In this document: positions 8,637-17,275 of the stretch, one piece after another
How positions within the stretch are numbered: the first letter of the stretch is position 1
Layout: every line of letters starts with the position of its first letter
Source of the DNA: Cupriavidus sp. MP-37
GTDB taxonomy: Bacteria; Pseudomonadota; Gammaproteobacteria; Burkholderiales; Burkholderiaceae
Assembly (NCBI RefSeq): GCF_020618415.1
Contig: NZ_CP085344.1
Location: 1,635,001-1,699,000 of the forward strand
Length of the DNA: 64,000 bases
Direction: 5' to 3'
Translations under genes and position numbers: made by a program
Notes under the pieces: model-generated
Told to the model about the DNA's origin: nothing
Seen by the model: the letters and a program-made list of their open reading frames with translations, nothing else
The model's database searches: none

Positions 8637-9449
8637 ATGAGCATTCCCGCACTTTCACTCGAGCAGGTCACCTGCACCTTTGTTTCGCGCGATGACCGCA
8701 GCCAGCGCTATACCGCGGTCAAGGACGTCACGCTGTCGATCCAGCCTGGCGAATTCGTATCGGTGGTGGGCCCCACCGGCTGCGGCAAGTCCACGCTGCT
8801 GAATGTCGGCGCCGGCCTGCTCGAGCCTTCCAGCGGCGAGGTGCGCGTGTTCGGCGAGCCGCTGCGCGGCATCAACCGGCGCGCCGGCTACATGTTCCAG
8901 ACCGAGGCGCTGATGCCGTGGCGCAGCGCGCTCGACAACGTTGTCGCCGGCCTGGAATTCCGCGGCACCGCGCGCGCCGAGGCGGTGCAGCAGGGCGAAG
9001 AATGGCTGCGCCGCGTCGGCCTGGGCGGGTTTGGCGACCGCTACCCGCACCAGCTCTCGGGCGGCATGCGCAAGCGCGTGGCGCTGGCGCAGACGCTGGT
9101 GCTGGACCCGGACATCATCCTGATGGACGAGCCGTTCTCGGCGCTCGACATCCAGACCCGCCAGCTGATGGAGAACGAAGTGCTGGATCTGTGGGCGGCC
9201 AAGCGCAAGGCCGTGCTCTTCATCACCCATGACCTGGATGAGGCCATCGCCATGAGCGACCGCGTGGTGGTGCTGTCGGCCGGCCCCGGCACGCATCCGA
9301 TCGGCGAGTTCGCGATCGACCTGCCGCGTCCGCGCGACGTCGCCGAGATCCGCAACCATCCGCGCTTTGTCGAGCTGCACGCCGCGATCTGGGACGTGCT
9401 GCGCGAGGAAGTGCTCAAGGGCTACGCCCAGCAGCGCAAGGTGGCCTGA
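8637..9449 (+). CDS. ABC transporter ATP-binding protein (SsuB/TauB-like)
   Basis: Nucleotide-binding subunit of the importer, 270 residues. Walker A (GPTGCGKST), Q-loop (FQTEALMPW), signature (LSGGMRKR), Walker B (IILMDEPF) and H-loop (ITHD) are all intact and in order. The FQTEALMPWR region is typical of the nitrate/sulfonate/taurine ATPase group. It lies between the binding-protein gene (127 bp upstream, with a hairpin in the gap) and the permease gene (40 bp downstream). Confidence 0.93.
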   Translation: MSIPALSLEQVTCTFVSRDDRSQRYTAVKDVTLSIQPGEFVSVVGPTGCGKSTLLNVGAGLLEPSSGEVRVFGEPLRGINRRAGYMFQTEALMPWRSALDNVVAGLEFRGTARAEAVQQGEEWLRRVGLGGFGDRYPHQLSGGMRKRVALAQTLVLDPDIILMDEPFSALDIQTRQLMENEVLDLWAAKRKAVLFITHDLDEAIAMSDRVVVLSAGPGTHPIGEFAIDLPRPRDVAEIRNHPRFVELHAAIWDVLREEVLKGYAQQRKVA

Positions 9450-9489
9450 CCGGTCCCGCGTCCCAATCCAAAACAAGAACTGAATCCCG

Positions 9490-10281
9490 ATGGCATTCCG
9501 TACTGATTCCAAGGGCATGCTGCGCGTGTGGCAGCTGCTGGTCCTGGTGGTGATCCTCGGCGTGTGGCACGTGGCCACGCGCTCGCAGCAGGTCGCCTTT
9601 TTCTTTGGCGAGCCGCTGATGGTGGCGCAACGCATCTGGAACTGGTTTATCGTCGAGCGCGATATCTACCTGCACCTGGGCGTGACCCTGATCGAAACCG
9701 TGCTGGCCTTCGGCATCGGCACGGTGGCGGGGCTGGGCGTCGGCCTGTGGCTGGCGCTGAGCCCGCTCACCTCGGCCATCCTCGATCCCTACGTCAAGGC
9801 CATGAACTCGATGCCGCGCGTGATCCTGGCGCCGATCTTCGCGGTCTGGTTCGGCCTGGGCATCTGGTCGAAGGTGGCACTGGCGGTGACGCTGGTGTTC
9901 TTCATCGTCTTTTTCAACGTCTACCAGGGCGTCAAGGAAGTGAGCCCGGTGGTGCTGGCCAATGCGCGCATGCTGGGCGCCAGCCAGAAGCAGCTGCTGC
10001 GCCATGTCTACCTGCCGAGCGCGACCAGCTGGGTGTTCTCGTCGCTGCATACCTCGGTGGGCCTGGCCTTCGTCGGCGCGGTGGTGGGCGAGTACCTGGG
10101 CTCGGCGCGCGGCGTGGGCTACCTGATCCTGCAGGCCGAGGGCACCTTCGACATCAATACCGTGTTTGCCGGCATCGTGGTGCTGACCGCGTTTGCGCTG
10201 GTGCTGGACTGGATGGTCGGCATCGGCGAGAAGCGGCTGATGAAGTGGCAGCCGAAGAGCGGGGAGACGGAGAAGCTCTAA
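9490..10281 (+). CDS. ABC transporter permease (SsuC/TauC-like)
   Basis: Inner-membrane permease of 263 residues with about six hydrophobic segments. The first is at residues 13-30 and the others follow through to IVVLTAFALVLDWMVG near the C-terminus. The cytoplasmic EAA loop that docks on the ATPase is visible as ANARMLGASQKQLLRHVYLP. It completes the importer and is the last gene before a convergent neighbour. The region just downstream holds the REP-like inverted repeats. Confidence 0.92.
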   Translation: MAFRTDSKGMLRVWQLLVLVVILGVWHVATRSQQVAFFFGEPLMVAQRIWNWFIVERDIYLHLGVTLIETVLAFGIGTVAGLGVGLWLALSPLTSAILDPYVKAMNSMPRVILAPIFAVWFGLGIWSKVALAVTLVFFIVFFNVYQGVKEVSPVVLANARMLGASQKQLLRHVYLPSATSWVFSSLHTSVGLAFVGAVVGEYLGSARGVGYLILQAEGTFDINTVFAGIVVLTAFALVLDWMVGIGEKRLMKWQPKSGETEKL

Positions 10282-10300
10282 GCTTCGCTTCGGCGGCGGT

Positions 10301-10420
10301 TTGCTCCCCTCTCCCGCTTGCGGGAGAGGGGCGGGGGTGAGGGCGGCGTGCCCAATAGCGACAGCTTTCACTTCGTAGAAGCTCTCGCCCTCACCCCAAC
10401 CCTCCCGCAAGCGGGAGAGG
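10301..10420. repeat. REP/BIME-like composite inverted repeat, copy 1
   Basis: Two oppositely oriented units face each other. The first (10301-10343) contains CCCTCTCCCGCTTGCGGGAG and then GGCGGGGGTGAGGGC; the second (10387-10420) is its near reverse complement, GCCCTCACCCCAACC and then CTCCCGCAAGCGGGAGAGG. Each unit has its own small hairpin around CTCCCGC/GCGGGAG. The composite sits between two convergent genes. A second copy with the same layout occurs at about 61907-62030. It resembles extragenic palindromes; no transposase-like RAYT gene is present in the window. Confidence 0.8.
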
Positions 10421-10422
10421 CA

Positions 10423-10475
10423 ATCACGGCACCATCACGGCACCGTCACGGCACGATCACGGCACGATCACGATC
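10423..10475. repeat. 11-bp tandem repeat overlapping a stop codon
   Basis: Four copies plus a partial fifth of an 11-bp unit (ATCACGGCACC/G) run from the intergenic region into the last codons of the quinone oxidoreductase gene on the minus strand. The unit contains that gene's stop codon, so the array looks like slippage duplication of the gene's 3' end. Confidence 0.75.
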
Positions 10476-11431
10476 TTGCCGGTGACCTTGCGCGCTTCCA
10501 TGTCCTTCAGCGCCTGCGCGGCCTGCTCCAGCGGATAGCGCGCCGAGATATGCGGGCGGATCTTGCCTTCCTTCATCCAGCCCAGCATCTGCGCCATGTT
10601 GGCCTGGTTGGCCTTCGGCTCGCGCCGCACGAAATCGCCCCAGAACACGCCCACCAGCGACGCGCCCTTGAGCAGCGCCAGGTTCAGCGGCAGCCTGGGG
10701 ATCTCGCCGTTGGCGAAGCCCACCACCAGGTAGCGGCCGCGCCAGCCGATCGAGCGGAACGCCGGCTCGGCATAGACGCCGCCGACCGGGTCGTAGATCA
10801 CGTCCGGGCCCTTGCCATCGGTCAGCGCCTTGATGCGCTCGCGCAGGTCTTCGGTGCTGTAGTTGATGAAGGCGTCGGCACCGTGCTCCTTGCACACGGC
10901 CAGCTTCTCGTCGGTCGACGCCGCCGCGATCACGCGCGCGCCGATGGCCTTGCCGATTTCGATTGCCGCCAGGCCCACGCCGCCGGCCGCGCCCAGCACC
11001 AGCATGGTCTGGCCTGCCTTCAGTTCGCCGCGGTCGATCACCGCGTGGTGCGAGGTGCCGTAGGTCAGCGTGAAGGCCGCCGCGGTCTCGAAGTCGATGC
11101 CGGGCGGCATCGGCACCACCGACGCCGCCGGCGCCTTGGCCTGGCTGGCGAAGGCGCCATTGCCGAGGTAGGCGATGACCTTGTCGCCGGGCTTGACGTG
11201 GGTGACGCCTTCGCCCACCGCGTTGACCACGCCGGCCAGTTCCGAACCCGGGGTGAACGGCAGTTCGGGCTTGGCCTGGTATTTGTTCTGGATGATCAGC
11301 ACATCCGGGAAGTTGACCGCGGCCGCCTTGACGTCGATGACCACTTCGCCCTTGCCGGGCACCAGGTCGGGCAGGGTTTCGAGGGTCAGCGAATCGGGCG
11401 GGCCCCAGGCTTTGCACAGTACGGCTTTCAT
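10457..11431 (-). CDS. Zinc-independent NADPH:quinone oxidoreductase family protein
   Basis: Medium-chain dehydrogenase/reductase of 324 residues, quinone-oxidoreductase type, lacking the zinc-binding cysteines of alcohol dehydrogenases. The Rossmann dinucleotide loop is [19 protein letters not shown] at about residues 148-166, and the family motif [12 protein letters not shown] is near residue 60. Two ATG codons stand in tandem. I chose the second (11431) because the GGAGAC lies only 2 nt before the first but 5 nt before the second. It is divergent from surE and convergent with the ABC permease. The acceptor substrate is unknown. Confidence 0.88.
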   Translation of the reverse strand: MKAVLCKAWGPPDSLTLETLPDLVPGKGEVVIDVKAAAVNFPDVLIIQNKYQAKPELPFTPGSELAGVVNAVGEGVTHVKPGDKVIAYLGNGAFASQAKAPAASVVPMPPGIDFETAAAFTLTYGTSHHAVIDRGELKAGQTMLVLGAAGGVGLAAIEIGKAIGARVIAAASTDEKLAVCKEHGADAFINYSTEDLRERIKALTDGKGPDVIYDPVGGVYAEPAFRSIGWRGRYLVVGFANGEIPRLPLNLALLKGASLVGVFWGDFVRREPKANQANMAQMLGWMKEGKIRPHISARYPLEQAAQALKDMEARKVTGKIVIVP

Positions 11432-11639
11432 CATGTCTCCGGTGGTGGTGTTGGCATGCCGCGCCAGTCAAGCTTACGCGGGCCGGCCGGGCAAGTGTAG
11501 CGCAGGAATAGCACGGTCGTTCTGTTTCATGCGGAAGCCGTGGAGGCGGTCATTTGCCGCCTGCATATCGCGCCCGCGGCGCCCGCGCCGACCGCAAGCA
11601 TCGGGCGCCGCGCAGGCCGCTTGCGCGCCTGCGCTCAGG

Positions 11640-11645
11640 TACAAT
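11640..11645 (+). promoter_or_regulatory. -10-like TACAAT immediately before surE
   Basis: TACAAT ends 6 nt before the surE ATG and no Shine-Dalgarno is visible, so transcription would start at or next to the ATG (possible leaderless mRNA). No good -35 is seen. Confidence 0.45.
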
Positions 11646-11651
11646 CGCGGC

Positions 11652-12404
11652 ATGCATATCCTTCTCGCCAACGACGACGGTTATCTCGCGCCGGGACTGG
11701 CCGTTTTGCATGCTGCGCTCGCGCCGCTGGGCCGGATCACGGTCATCGCGCCGGAGCAGAACCATAGCGGCGCTTCCAATTCCCTGACCCTGCAGCGTCC
11801 GCTGTCGATCTACGAAGCGCGCGAAGGCGTGCAAAAAGGTTTTCGCTTCGTCAACGGCACGCCCACTGACTGCGTGCATATCGCGCTGACCGGGCTGCTC
11901 GATGAAAAGCCCGACCTGGTGGTGTCCGGCATCAACCAGGGCCAGAACATGGGCGAGGACGTGCTCTACTCCGGCACCGTCGCCGCCGCGATCGAAGGCT
12001 ACCTGCTGGGGATTCCGTCGGTGGCCTTCTCACAGGTCGACAAGGGCTGGGAACACCTCGATGCCGCCGCGCGCGTGGCGCGCACCGTGGTGGAGCGCAT
12101 CATCGGCACGCCGCCGGCCGAGCCGTTCCTGCTCAACGTCAATATCCCGAACCTGCCGTTCGAACATATCCAGGGCTATCGCGCCACGCGCCTGGGCAAG
12201 CGCCATCCGTCGCAGCCGGTGATCACGCAGGTCAACCCGCGCGGCGACACCAATTACTGGATCGGCCCGGCCGGCGACGCGCGCGACGCCAGCGAGGGCA
12301 CCGACTTCCACGCGACCGCGCAGGGCTATGTCTCGCTGACGCCGTTGCAGCTGGACCTGACCCACCGCGGGCAGCTCGACGCGCTCGAACAGTGGCTGAA
12401 GTAG
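11652..12404 (+). CDS. surE: 5'/3'-nucleotidase SurE
   Basis: Survival protein SurE, a metal-dependent phosphatase acting on nucleoside monophosphates and short polyphosphate; 250 residues as usual. The N-terminal [12 protein letters not shown] holds the metal-binding Asp-Asp pair, and SGASNSLT and [22 protein letters not shown] are the other active-site loops. The ATG at 11652 gives the canonical [10 protein letters not shown] start; longer upstream frames have no support. It heads the conserved stationary-phase cluster surE-pcm-nlpD-rpoS. Confidence 0.96.
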   Translation: MHILLANDDGYLAPGLAVLHAALAPLGRITVIAPEQNHSGASNSLTLQRPLSIYEAREGVQKGFRFVNGTPTDCVHIALTGLLDEKPDLVVSGINQGQNMGEDVLYSGTVAAAIEGYLLGIPSVAFSQVDKGWEHLDAAARVARTVVERIIGTPPAEPFLLNVNIPNLPFEHIQGYRATRLGKRHPSQPVITQVNPRGDTNYWIGPAGDARDASEGTDFHATAQGYVSLTPLQLDLTHRGQLDALEQWLK

Positions 12405-12456
12405 GGCCGCCGGTCCCGAGCCGCCCGAGCCACCGAGTTGCCGCGCCGCGCCCCCG

Positions 12457-13377
12457 ATGAGTTCCACGCCCCCTCGCAACAAATTCCCGCTGCCGCTCGA
12501 TGCGGTGGTCGAGCGCAAGCCCGCGCCCGCGCGCACCGCCGGCATCCCGGCCGTGGGCGCGCCGCGCCCGGCCGCGCCCGCGTCCCCGCCCGCCACGCCG
12601 GCCAAGCCCCGGCTGCCGCGTACCGCGGCGCCGGCGCCCGCGCCGGTGCCTGCCAGCGCGGTCGAGCAGCGCGCCTCGGCGGCCACCGCCGGCGGTGGCG
12701 GCATGGCTTCGGCGCGCGCGCGCGCGGCCATGGCGGCGCGGCTGCGCGCCGCGGGCATCCGCGACGAGCGCGTGCTGGCGGCGATCGCCACGGTGCCGCG
12801 CCATTTGTTCGTCGAGCCCGGGCTGGCATCGCAGGCGTATGAAGACGCGGCGCTGCCGATCGGCCACCAGCAGACCATCTCCAAGCCGTCGGTGGTGGCG
12901 CGCATGATCGAATTGCTGCGCGAGGGCCTCGGCGCCGAGGCGCCGCTGGAGCGCGTGCTGGAGATCGGCACCGGCTGCGGCTACCAGGCCGCGGTGCTGG
13001 CCCAGGTGGCGCGCGAAGTCTTCTCGATCGAGCGCATCCGGCCGCTGCACGAGCAGGCCAAGGCGAACCTGCGCCCGTTGCGCGTGCCCAACCTGCGCCT
13101 GCACTACGGCGACGGCATGCTGGGCCTGCCGCAGGCCGCGCCGTTCTCGGCCATCATCCTCGCCGCGGCCGGCATGGAGGTGCCCGAGGCGCTGCTGGAG
13201 CAGCTGGCCATCGGCGGGCGCCTGATCGCCCCGGTGGCGGTGATGCCGCCGGCAGGCGTGCCCGGCCAGACCGTGACGCAGCAACTGCTGCTGATCGAGC
13301 GGCGCAACCGCCATCGCTTTCACCGAACCGCGCTTGAAGCCGTTTTCTTTGTGCCCTTAAAATCGGGCACCATCTGA
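12457..13377 (+). CDS. pcm: Protein-L-isoaspartate O-methyltransferase with Pro/Ala-rich N-terminal extension
   Basis: Repair methyltransferase that uses S-adenosylmethionine to methylate isoaspartyl residues in aged proteins. The SAM-binding motif [17 protein letters not shown] lies near residue 168, and [10 protein letters not shown] and [13 protein letters not shown] are family blocks. At 306 residues it is about 90-100 longer than the E. coli enzyme. The surplus is a low-complexity Pro/Ala/Arg N-terminus (residues ~10-85), and a start nearer the catalytic core (e.g. the Met at [13 protein letters not shown]) cannot be excluded. It sits 52 bp after surE and 8 bp before nlpD. Confidence 0.93.
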   Translation: MSSTPPRNKFPLPLDAVVERKPAPARTAGIPAVGAPRPAAPASPPATPAKPRLPRTAAPAPAPVPASAVEQRASAATAGGGGMASARARAAMAARLRAAGIRDERVLAAIATVPRHLFVEPGLASQAYEDAALPIGHQQTISKPSVVARMIELLREGLGAEAPLERVLEIGTGCGYQAAVLAQVAREVFSIERIRPLHEQAKANLRPLRVPNLRLHYGDGMLGLPQAAPFSAIILAAAGMEVPEALLEQLAIGGRLIAPVAVMPPAGVPGQTVTQQLLLIERRNRHRFHRTALEAVFFVPLKSGTI

Positions 13378-13385
13378 GTCGAACT

Positions 13386-14270
13386 ATGCACAACATCGTG
13401 AAATCGCAAAATTTCGCACGCGCCGGACAACTTTTTGCGGCGACATCGCTCGCGGCCCTGCTGGCCGCCTGCGCCAATTCGCCGATGCCGGCCCCGGTCG
13501 TCGACCGTACCTCCACTTCCGGTACCACGGCGGCGACGCTGGAGCCGGCGCCGCCCGGGTACTATCGGGTCAAGCGAGGCGATACCCTTTACCGTATCGC
13601 GCTGGAGAACGGCCAGTCGTATCGCGATGTGGCGGCGTGGAACAACCTGACCAATGTGAACCAGATCGAGGTCGGCCAGCTGCTGCGCATCGTGCCGCCG
13701 GGTGCCGACGTCAACACTGCGCCGGGCGTGGCGACCATGCCGGTGGCGCCGGGCACGGTGCAGGCGCAGCCGATCGACCAGGCCCGTCCGAACGGCACGC
13801 CGGTGCCGCCGCCGGCGGCGCCTGCAACCACGCCTGCGGCCGCGGCTTCGGCGCCCGCGGCAGCGCCCGCCGCGACCGCGCCGGCATCGGCGCCGATGGC
13901 CGACGGCTCGATGAAGCTGGGCTGGCCGGCGACCGGCCAGATGGTCGGTAAATTCGACGACAAGGGCAATAAAGGCATCGATATTGCGGGCAAGAAGGGC
14001 GATTCGGTGCTGGCCGCGGATGACGGTCGGGTGATTCACGTAGGCCCCTTGCGCGGCTACGGGAATCTTGTCATCATCAAACACAACGAGACATTTCTTA
14101 CCGCTTACGGGCACAACGACAAGGTGCTCGTCGCTGAGCAATCCACGGTCCGAAAAGGCCAGAAGATTGCAGAGATGGGCAACAGTGATACCGACCGGGT
14201 GAAGCTTCACTTCGAAGTTCGCAAGAACGGAAAACCGGTTGATCCGATGCGGTACCTGCCGCCACAGTGA
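13386..14270 (+). CDS. nlpD: Lipoprotein NlpD, LysM plus degenerate LytM/M23 domain
   Basis: Envelope lipoprotein of 294 residues. The lipobox LLAAC places the lipidated cysteine at C29. A LysM peptidoglycan-binding domain (YYRVKRGDTLYRIALENGQ to VGQLLRIVPPG) covers about residues 58-102, an Ala/Pro-rich linker follows, and a LytM domain fills residues ~175-290. The M23 zinc ligands are degenerate: the first His is Asn in GNKGIDIAG, and the HxH motif reads KLHFEV. This fits the NlpD/EnvC class, which activate amidases rather than cleave peptidoglycan. rpoS starts 6 bp downstream; in E. coli the main rpoS promoter lies inside nlpD. Confidence 0.95.
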   Translation: MHNIVKSQNFARAGQLFAATSLAALLAACANSPMPAPVVDRTSTSGTTAATLEPAPPGYYRVKRGDTLYRIALENGQSYRDVAAWNNLTNVNQIEVGQLLRIVPPGADVNTAPGVATMPVAPGTVQAQPIDQARPNGTPVPPPAAPATTPAAAASAPAAAPAATAPASAPMADGSMKLGWPATGQMVGKFDDKGNKGIDIAGKKGDSVLAADDGRVIHVGPLRGYGNLVIIKHNETFLTAYGHNDKVLVAEQSTVRKGQKIAEMGNSDTDRVKLHFEVRKNGKPVDPMRYLPPQ

Positions 14271-14276
14271 GGGTTC

Positions 14277-15464
14277 ATGCCACGCCAGAAAACTGTCTCC
14301 TCCGGAACCGTCAGCAGGGCTCGCCGTCCCAAGCAGCCGGAAGTGAAGGCTGGTGTGGCGCATCCCGACGAACGCGCCGAGGCCGAGGGCTTCGAGCCCG
14401 ATCTCGCCGCCGAGATGCTTCCCGTGACCGATGAGCCCATCGCCACGTCCGCTGCGGTGGGCCTGCGCGAGGCCGATCTGCTCGGCGACGACAATGAGCG
14501 CAACGAGCGCCATCTGCGCGACGACGACGAGGACGAGTCGGAAGACGAGGAAGAGGACAGCGCTGAAAACGGCACCGAAAGCGCCACCGCCGAGCATGAC
14601 GATTTCCGCACGGTGCTGCATACCGAGCTGGCCGCCGACACCGTCCAGCATTACCTGAACCGCATCAGCATCAAGCCGCTGCTGTCGGCGCCGGAAGAAC
14701 TGCATTTCTCCACGCTGGCCAAGGACGGCGATTTTGCCGCGCGCCAGGTCATGATCGAGCGCAACCTGCGGCTGGTGGTCAGCATCGCCAAGGGTTATCT
14801 CAATCGCGGCGTGCCGCTGCTGGACCTGATCGAGGAAGGCAACCTCGGCCTGATGCACGCGATCGAGAAGTTCGATCCGTCGCGCGGCTTCCGCTTCTCG
14901 ACCTACGCAACGTGGTGGATCCGCCAGAGCATCGAGCGCGCCATCATGAACCAGGCACGCACCGTCCGCCTGCCGGTGCACGTGATCCGCGAACTCAACC
15001 AGGTGCTGCGCGCCAAGCGCCATCTGGAAAAAGGCGGCACCGACGGGCGCGACGCCAGCCTGGAAGACATCGCCCACCTGCTGGGCAAGACGCCGGACGA
15101 AGTGCAGGACGTGCTGGCACTCAACGAACATACCACCTCGCTCGATACGCCGTTCGATCTCGATCCCGGCTCGAGCCTCCTGGATTTCCTCTCCGACGAG
15201 CACAACGCCGCCCCCGACCAGGAGGTGGCGCACCGCGAGCTGGAAGGGCTGATGAAGCTCTGGCTGGCGCGCCTGTCGGAAAAGCATCGCTATGTGGTCG
15301 AGCGCCGCTTCGGCCTTAACCACATCGAGCCCGCCACGCTGGAAGAGCTTGCCGAGGAGATGGGCCTGACGCGCGAGCGCGTGCGCCAGATCCAGCAGGA
15401 GGCGCTGGTCAAGCTCAAGCGGCATTTCGCTTCGCAAGGTGTCAGGAAGGACGCCGTTCTATGA
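14277..15464 (+). CDS. rpoS: RNA polymerase sigma factor RpoS with acidic N-terminal extension
   Basis: Stationary-phase/general stress sigma factor, 395 residues against about 330 in E. coli. Region 1.2 starts near residue 118 ([16 protein letters not shown]). Region 2 ([52 protein letters not shown]), region 3 and region 4 ([36 protein letters not shown]) are complete. The extra ~65 residues at the N-terminus include a highly acidic stretch ([14 protein letters not shown], residues ~80-95). The stop overlaps the next ATG by 4 bp. Confidence 0.96.
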   Translation: MPRQKTVSSGTVSRARRPKQPEVKAGVAHPDERAEAEGFEPDLAAEMLPVTDEPIATSAAVGLREADLLGDDNERNERHLRDDDEDESEDEEEDSAENGTESATAEHDDFRTVLHTELAADTVQHYLNRISIKPLLSAPEELHFSTLAKDGDFAARQVMIERNLRLVVSIAKGYLNRGVPLLDLIEEGNLGLMHAIEKFDPSRGFRFSTYATWWIRQSIERAIMNQARTVRLPVHVIRELNQVLRAKRHLEKGGTDGRDASLEDIAHLLGKTPDEVQDVLALNEHTTSLDTPFDLDPGSSLLDFLSDEHNAAPDQEVAHRELEGLMKLWLARLSEKHRYVVERRFGLNHIEPATLEELAEEMGLTRERVRQIQQEALVKLKRHFASQGVRKDAVL

Positions 15465-16300
15465 CCCCTGTGCTGGTATTCGACATCGAGACCATTCCCG
15501 ATGTCGCCGGCCTGCGCCGTTTGCATGACCACCCCGATGCGATGAGCGACGCCGAAGTCGCCGAGCATGCGTTCTCCGCCCGCCGGGAAAAGACCGGCAG
15601 CGATTTCCTCCCGCACTACCTGCAGCGTGTCGCCGCGATTTCCTGCGTACTGCGGCGCACGCACCGCGACGGCTCGGCCGTGTTCCATGTCGGCTCGCTC
15701 GGCACGCCGCAAGACGGCGAAGCCACGCTGATCCAGAAGTTCTATGAACTGATCGCGCGCTACAGCCCGCAACTGGTGTCGTGGAATGGCGGCGGCTTCG
15801 ACCTGCCGGTGCTGCACTACCGCGGCCTGGTCAACGGCATCACCGCGCCGCGCTACTGGGAGATGGGCGAGGGCCGCGACGAAGACAGCCGCGACTTCAA
15901 GTGGAACAACTACATCAGCCGCTACCACATGCGGCACCTGGACCTGATGGACCTGCTGGCGATGTACCAGCCGCGCGCCAGCGCGCCGCTCGATGACCTG
16001 GCCAAGCTGTGCGGCTTTCCCGGCAAGATGGGGATGGATGGCAGCAAGGTGTGGCAGGCATACCAGGCCGGGCAGCTCGACCAGATCCGCGCCTATTGCG
16101 AGACCGACGTCGTCAACACCTACCTGATGTACTGCCGCTTCCAGCTGATGCGCGGCGGGCTGTCGCCGCGCGAGTTCGACCTCGAGATGGAATTCGTCCA
16201 GGAATCGCTGGCGGAGCTGCCGGGCGAGCAGTGGATGGAATACCTGCAGGCCTTCCGGCTGCAGCGGCTGACGCCCGAAGCCGAGGACCTCGAAGACTGA
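15461..16300 (+). CDS. 3'-5' exonuclease, DEDD PolB-like family
   Basis: Predicted 3'-5' exonuclease of 279 residues, of the type annotated as PolB-like exonuclease (DNA_pol_B_exo2). The DEDD residues appear as FDIETIPD (residues 7-14), [11 protein letters not shown] (near 107) and [13 protein letters not shown] (near 214). ATGA overlap with rpoS implies coupled translation in stationary phase, which is unusual enough to suggest a maintenance role, but the substrate is unknown. An alternative reading as a ribonuclease cannot be excluded from sequence. Confidence 0.9.
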   Translation: MTPVLVFDIETIPDVAGLRRLHDHPDAMSDAEVAEHAFSARREKTGSDFLPHYLQRVAAISCVLRRTHRDGSAVFHVGSLGTPQDGEATLIQKFYELIARYSPQLVSWNGGGFDLPVLHYRGLVNGITAPRYWEMGEGRDEDSRDFKWNNYISRYHMRHLDLMDLLAMYQPRASAPLDDLAKLCGFPGKMGMDGSKVWQAYQAGQLDQIRAYCETDVVNTYLMYCRFQLMRGGLSPREFDLEMEFVQESLAELPGEQWMEYLQAFRLQRLTPEAEDLED

Positions 16301-16322
16301 CCACGGCAGACGCCATCCCGGC

Positions 16323-17177
16323 TTAGAGGTCCAGCGACAGCAGGATCGGCTGGTGGTCCGAGGCATCGGTATCGCCGTTGACCTCGCAGCGCCGGATGCG
16401 GGCGGCGAGCGGCTCGGTCACCAGCATGAAGTCACAGGCAAAGGGCGGCTCGGGCCATTGTTCCTTGTCGTGCAGCGCGCAGGTCGGGGCATGCGGCTGG
16501 CCGGGATGCGCATGCAGCCAGGCGTCGCGCCAGGCCGGCGTGCCGTCGTCGAACGGCTCCAGCATGCGCCGATAGGCGACGTCGTCGGGTTTGCTGTTGA
16601 AGTCGCCGCACAGGATGGCTTCGGCGGGCCGGGGCTCCGGCGTGAACGGGCCCGGCCACTGCTCGCTGCGGCCGGGCCGGCGCGCGTGGCCGCACGCCTC
16701 GGCATGCCATTGGCGCAGGGCTTCGGCCTGCGCCGTGCGCTGGGTCGCCGAATAATATTCCAGGTGCGTGCAGATCACGCGCAGCCGCGCGCTGCCGGCC
16801 TCCACGGTGGCTTCCAGCGCCACCCTCGGCATCGACGCCACCGCAGGATCCGCGGGCCAGGGCAGCGCATGGCGGAACACCTCGCGCACCGGCAGCCGGG
16901 TCGCGATCAGGTTGCCGAACTGCTTGAGCGCGCCCATGCGCCCACGCCGGTCGACCGCCGGCGCAAAGAGCAGGTGATAGCCCGGCAGCAGCGCGGTCAG
17001 CTCCGATACCTGGTCGGCGCCGGGCTCGCCGCGCAGTTCGCCAAAGCCGCGCGTCACTTCCTGCAGGCACAGCACGTCCGCATCGGCCATGGCGCGCAGT
17101 ACCTCCACCTGCCGCGCCAGGTCGACGCGCCCGTCGGCGCCGCGGCCCCACTGGATGTTCCACGAAATCAGTTCCAT
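16323..17177 (-). CDS. Endonuclease/exonuclease/phosphatase (EEP) family protein
   Basis: Metal-dependent EEP-fold hydrolase of 284 residues. Signature blocks run in order: [10 protein letters not shown] at the start, CLQEVTRGF (metal-binding Glu), the central [18 protein letters not shown] and the terminal [11 protein letters not shown] chose the ATG at 17177 because GGAGAG precedes it at good spacing and the product then begins directly with [11 protein letters not shown]; the longer frame adds 19 non-family residues. It converges with the exonuclease gene (22 bp apart) and diverges from rlmD. Substrate could be a nucleic acid or a phosphoester; unknown. Confidence 0.88.
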   Translation of the reverse strand: MELISWNIQWGRGADGRVDLARQVEVLRAMADADVLCLQEVTRGFGELRGEPGADQVSELTALLPGYHLLFAPAVDRRGRMGALKQFGNLIATRLPVREVFRHALPWPADPAVASMPRVALEATVEAGSARLRVICTHLEYYSATQRTAQAEALRQWHAEACGHARRPGRSEQWPGPFTPEPRPAEAILCGDFNSKPDDVAYRRMLEPFDDGTPAWRDAWLHAHPGQPHAPTCALHDKEQWPEPPFACDFMLVTEPLAARIRRCEVNGDTDASDHQPILLSLDL

Positions 17178-17275
17178 GCCCGCTCTCCGTCGTTGGTCCG
17201 GACGTACGCCAACGGAGCCGGCCCGGTCTGGCATACAATCGCGCTTTCGTAAAACAATACGTCAGGTTTTATCTG

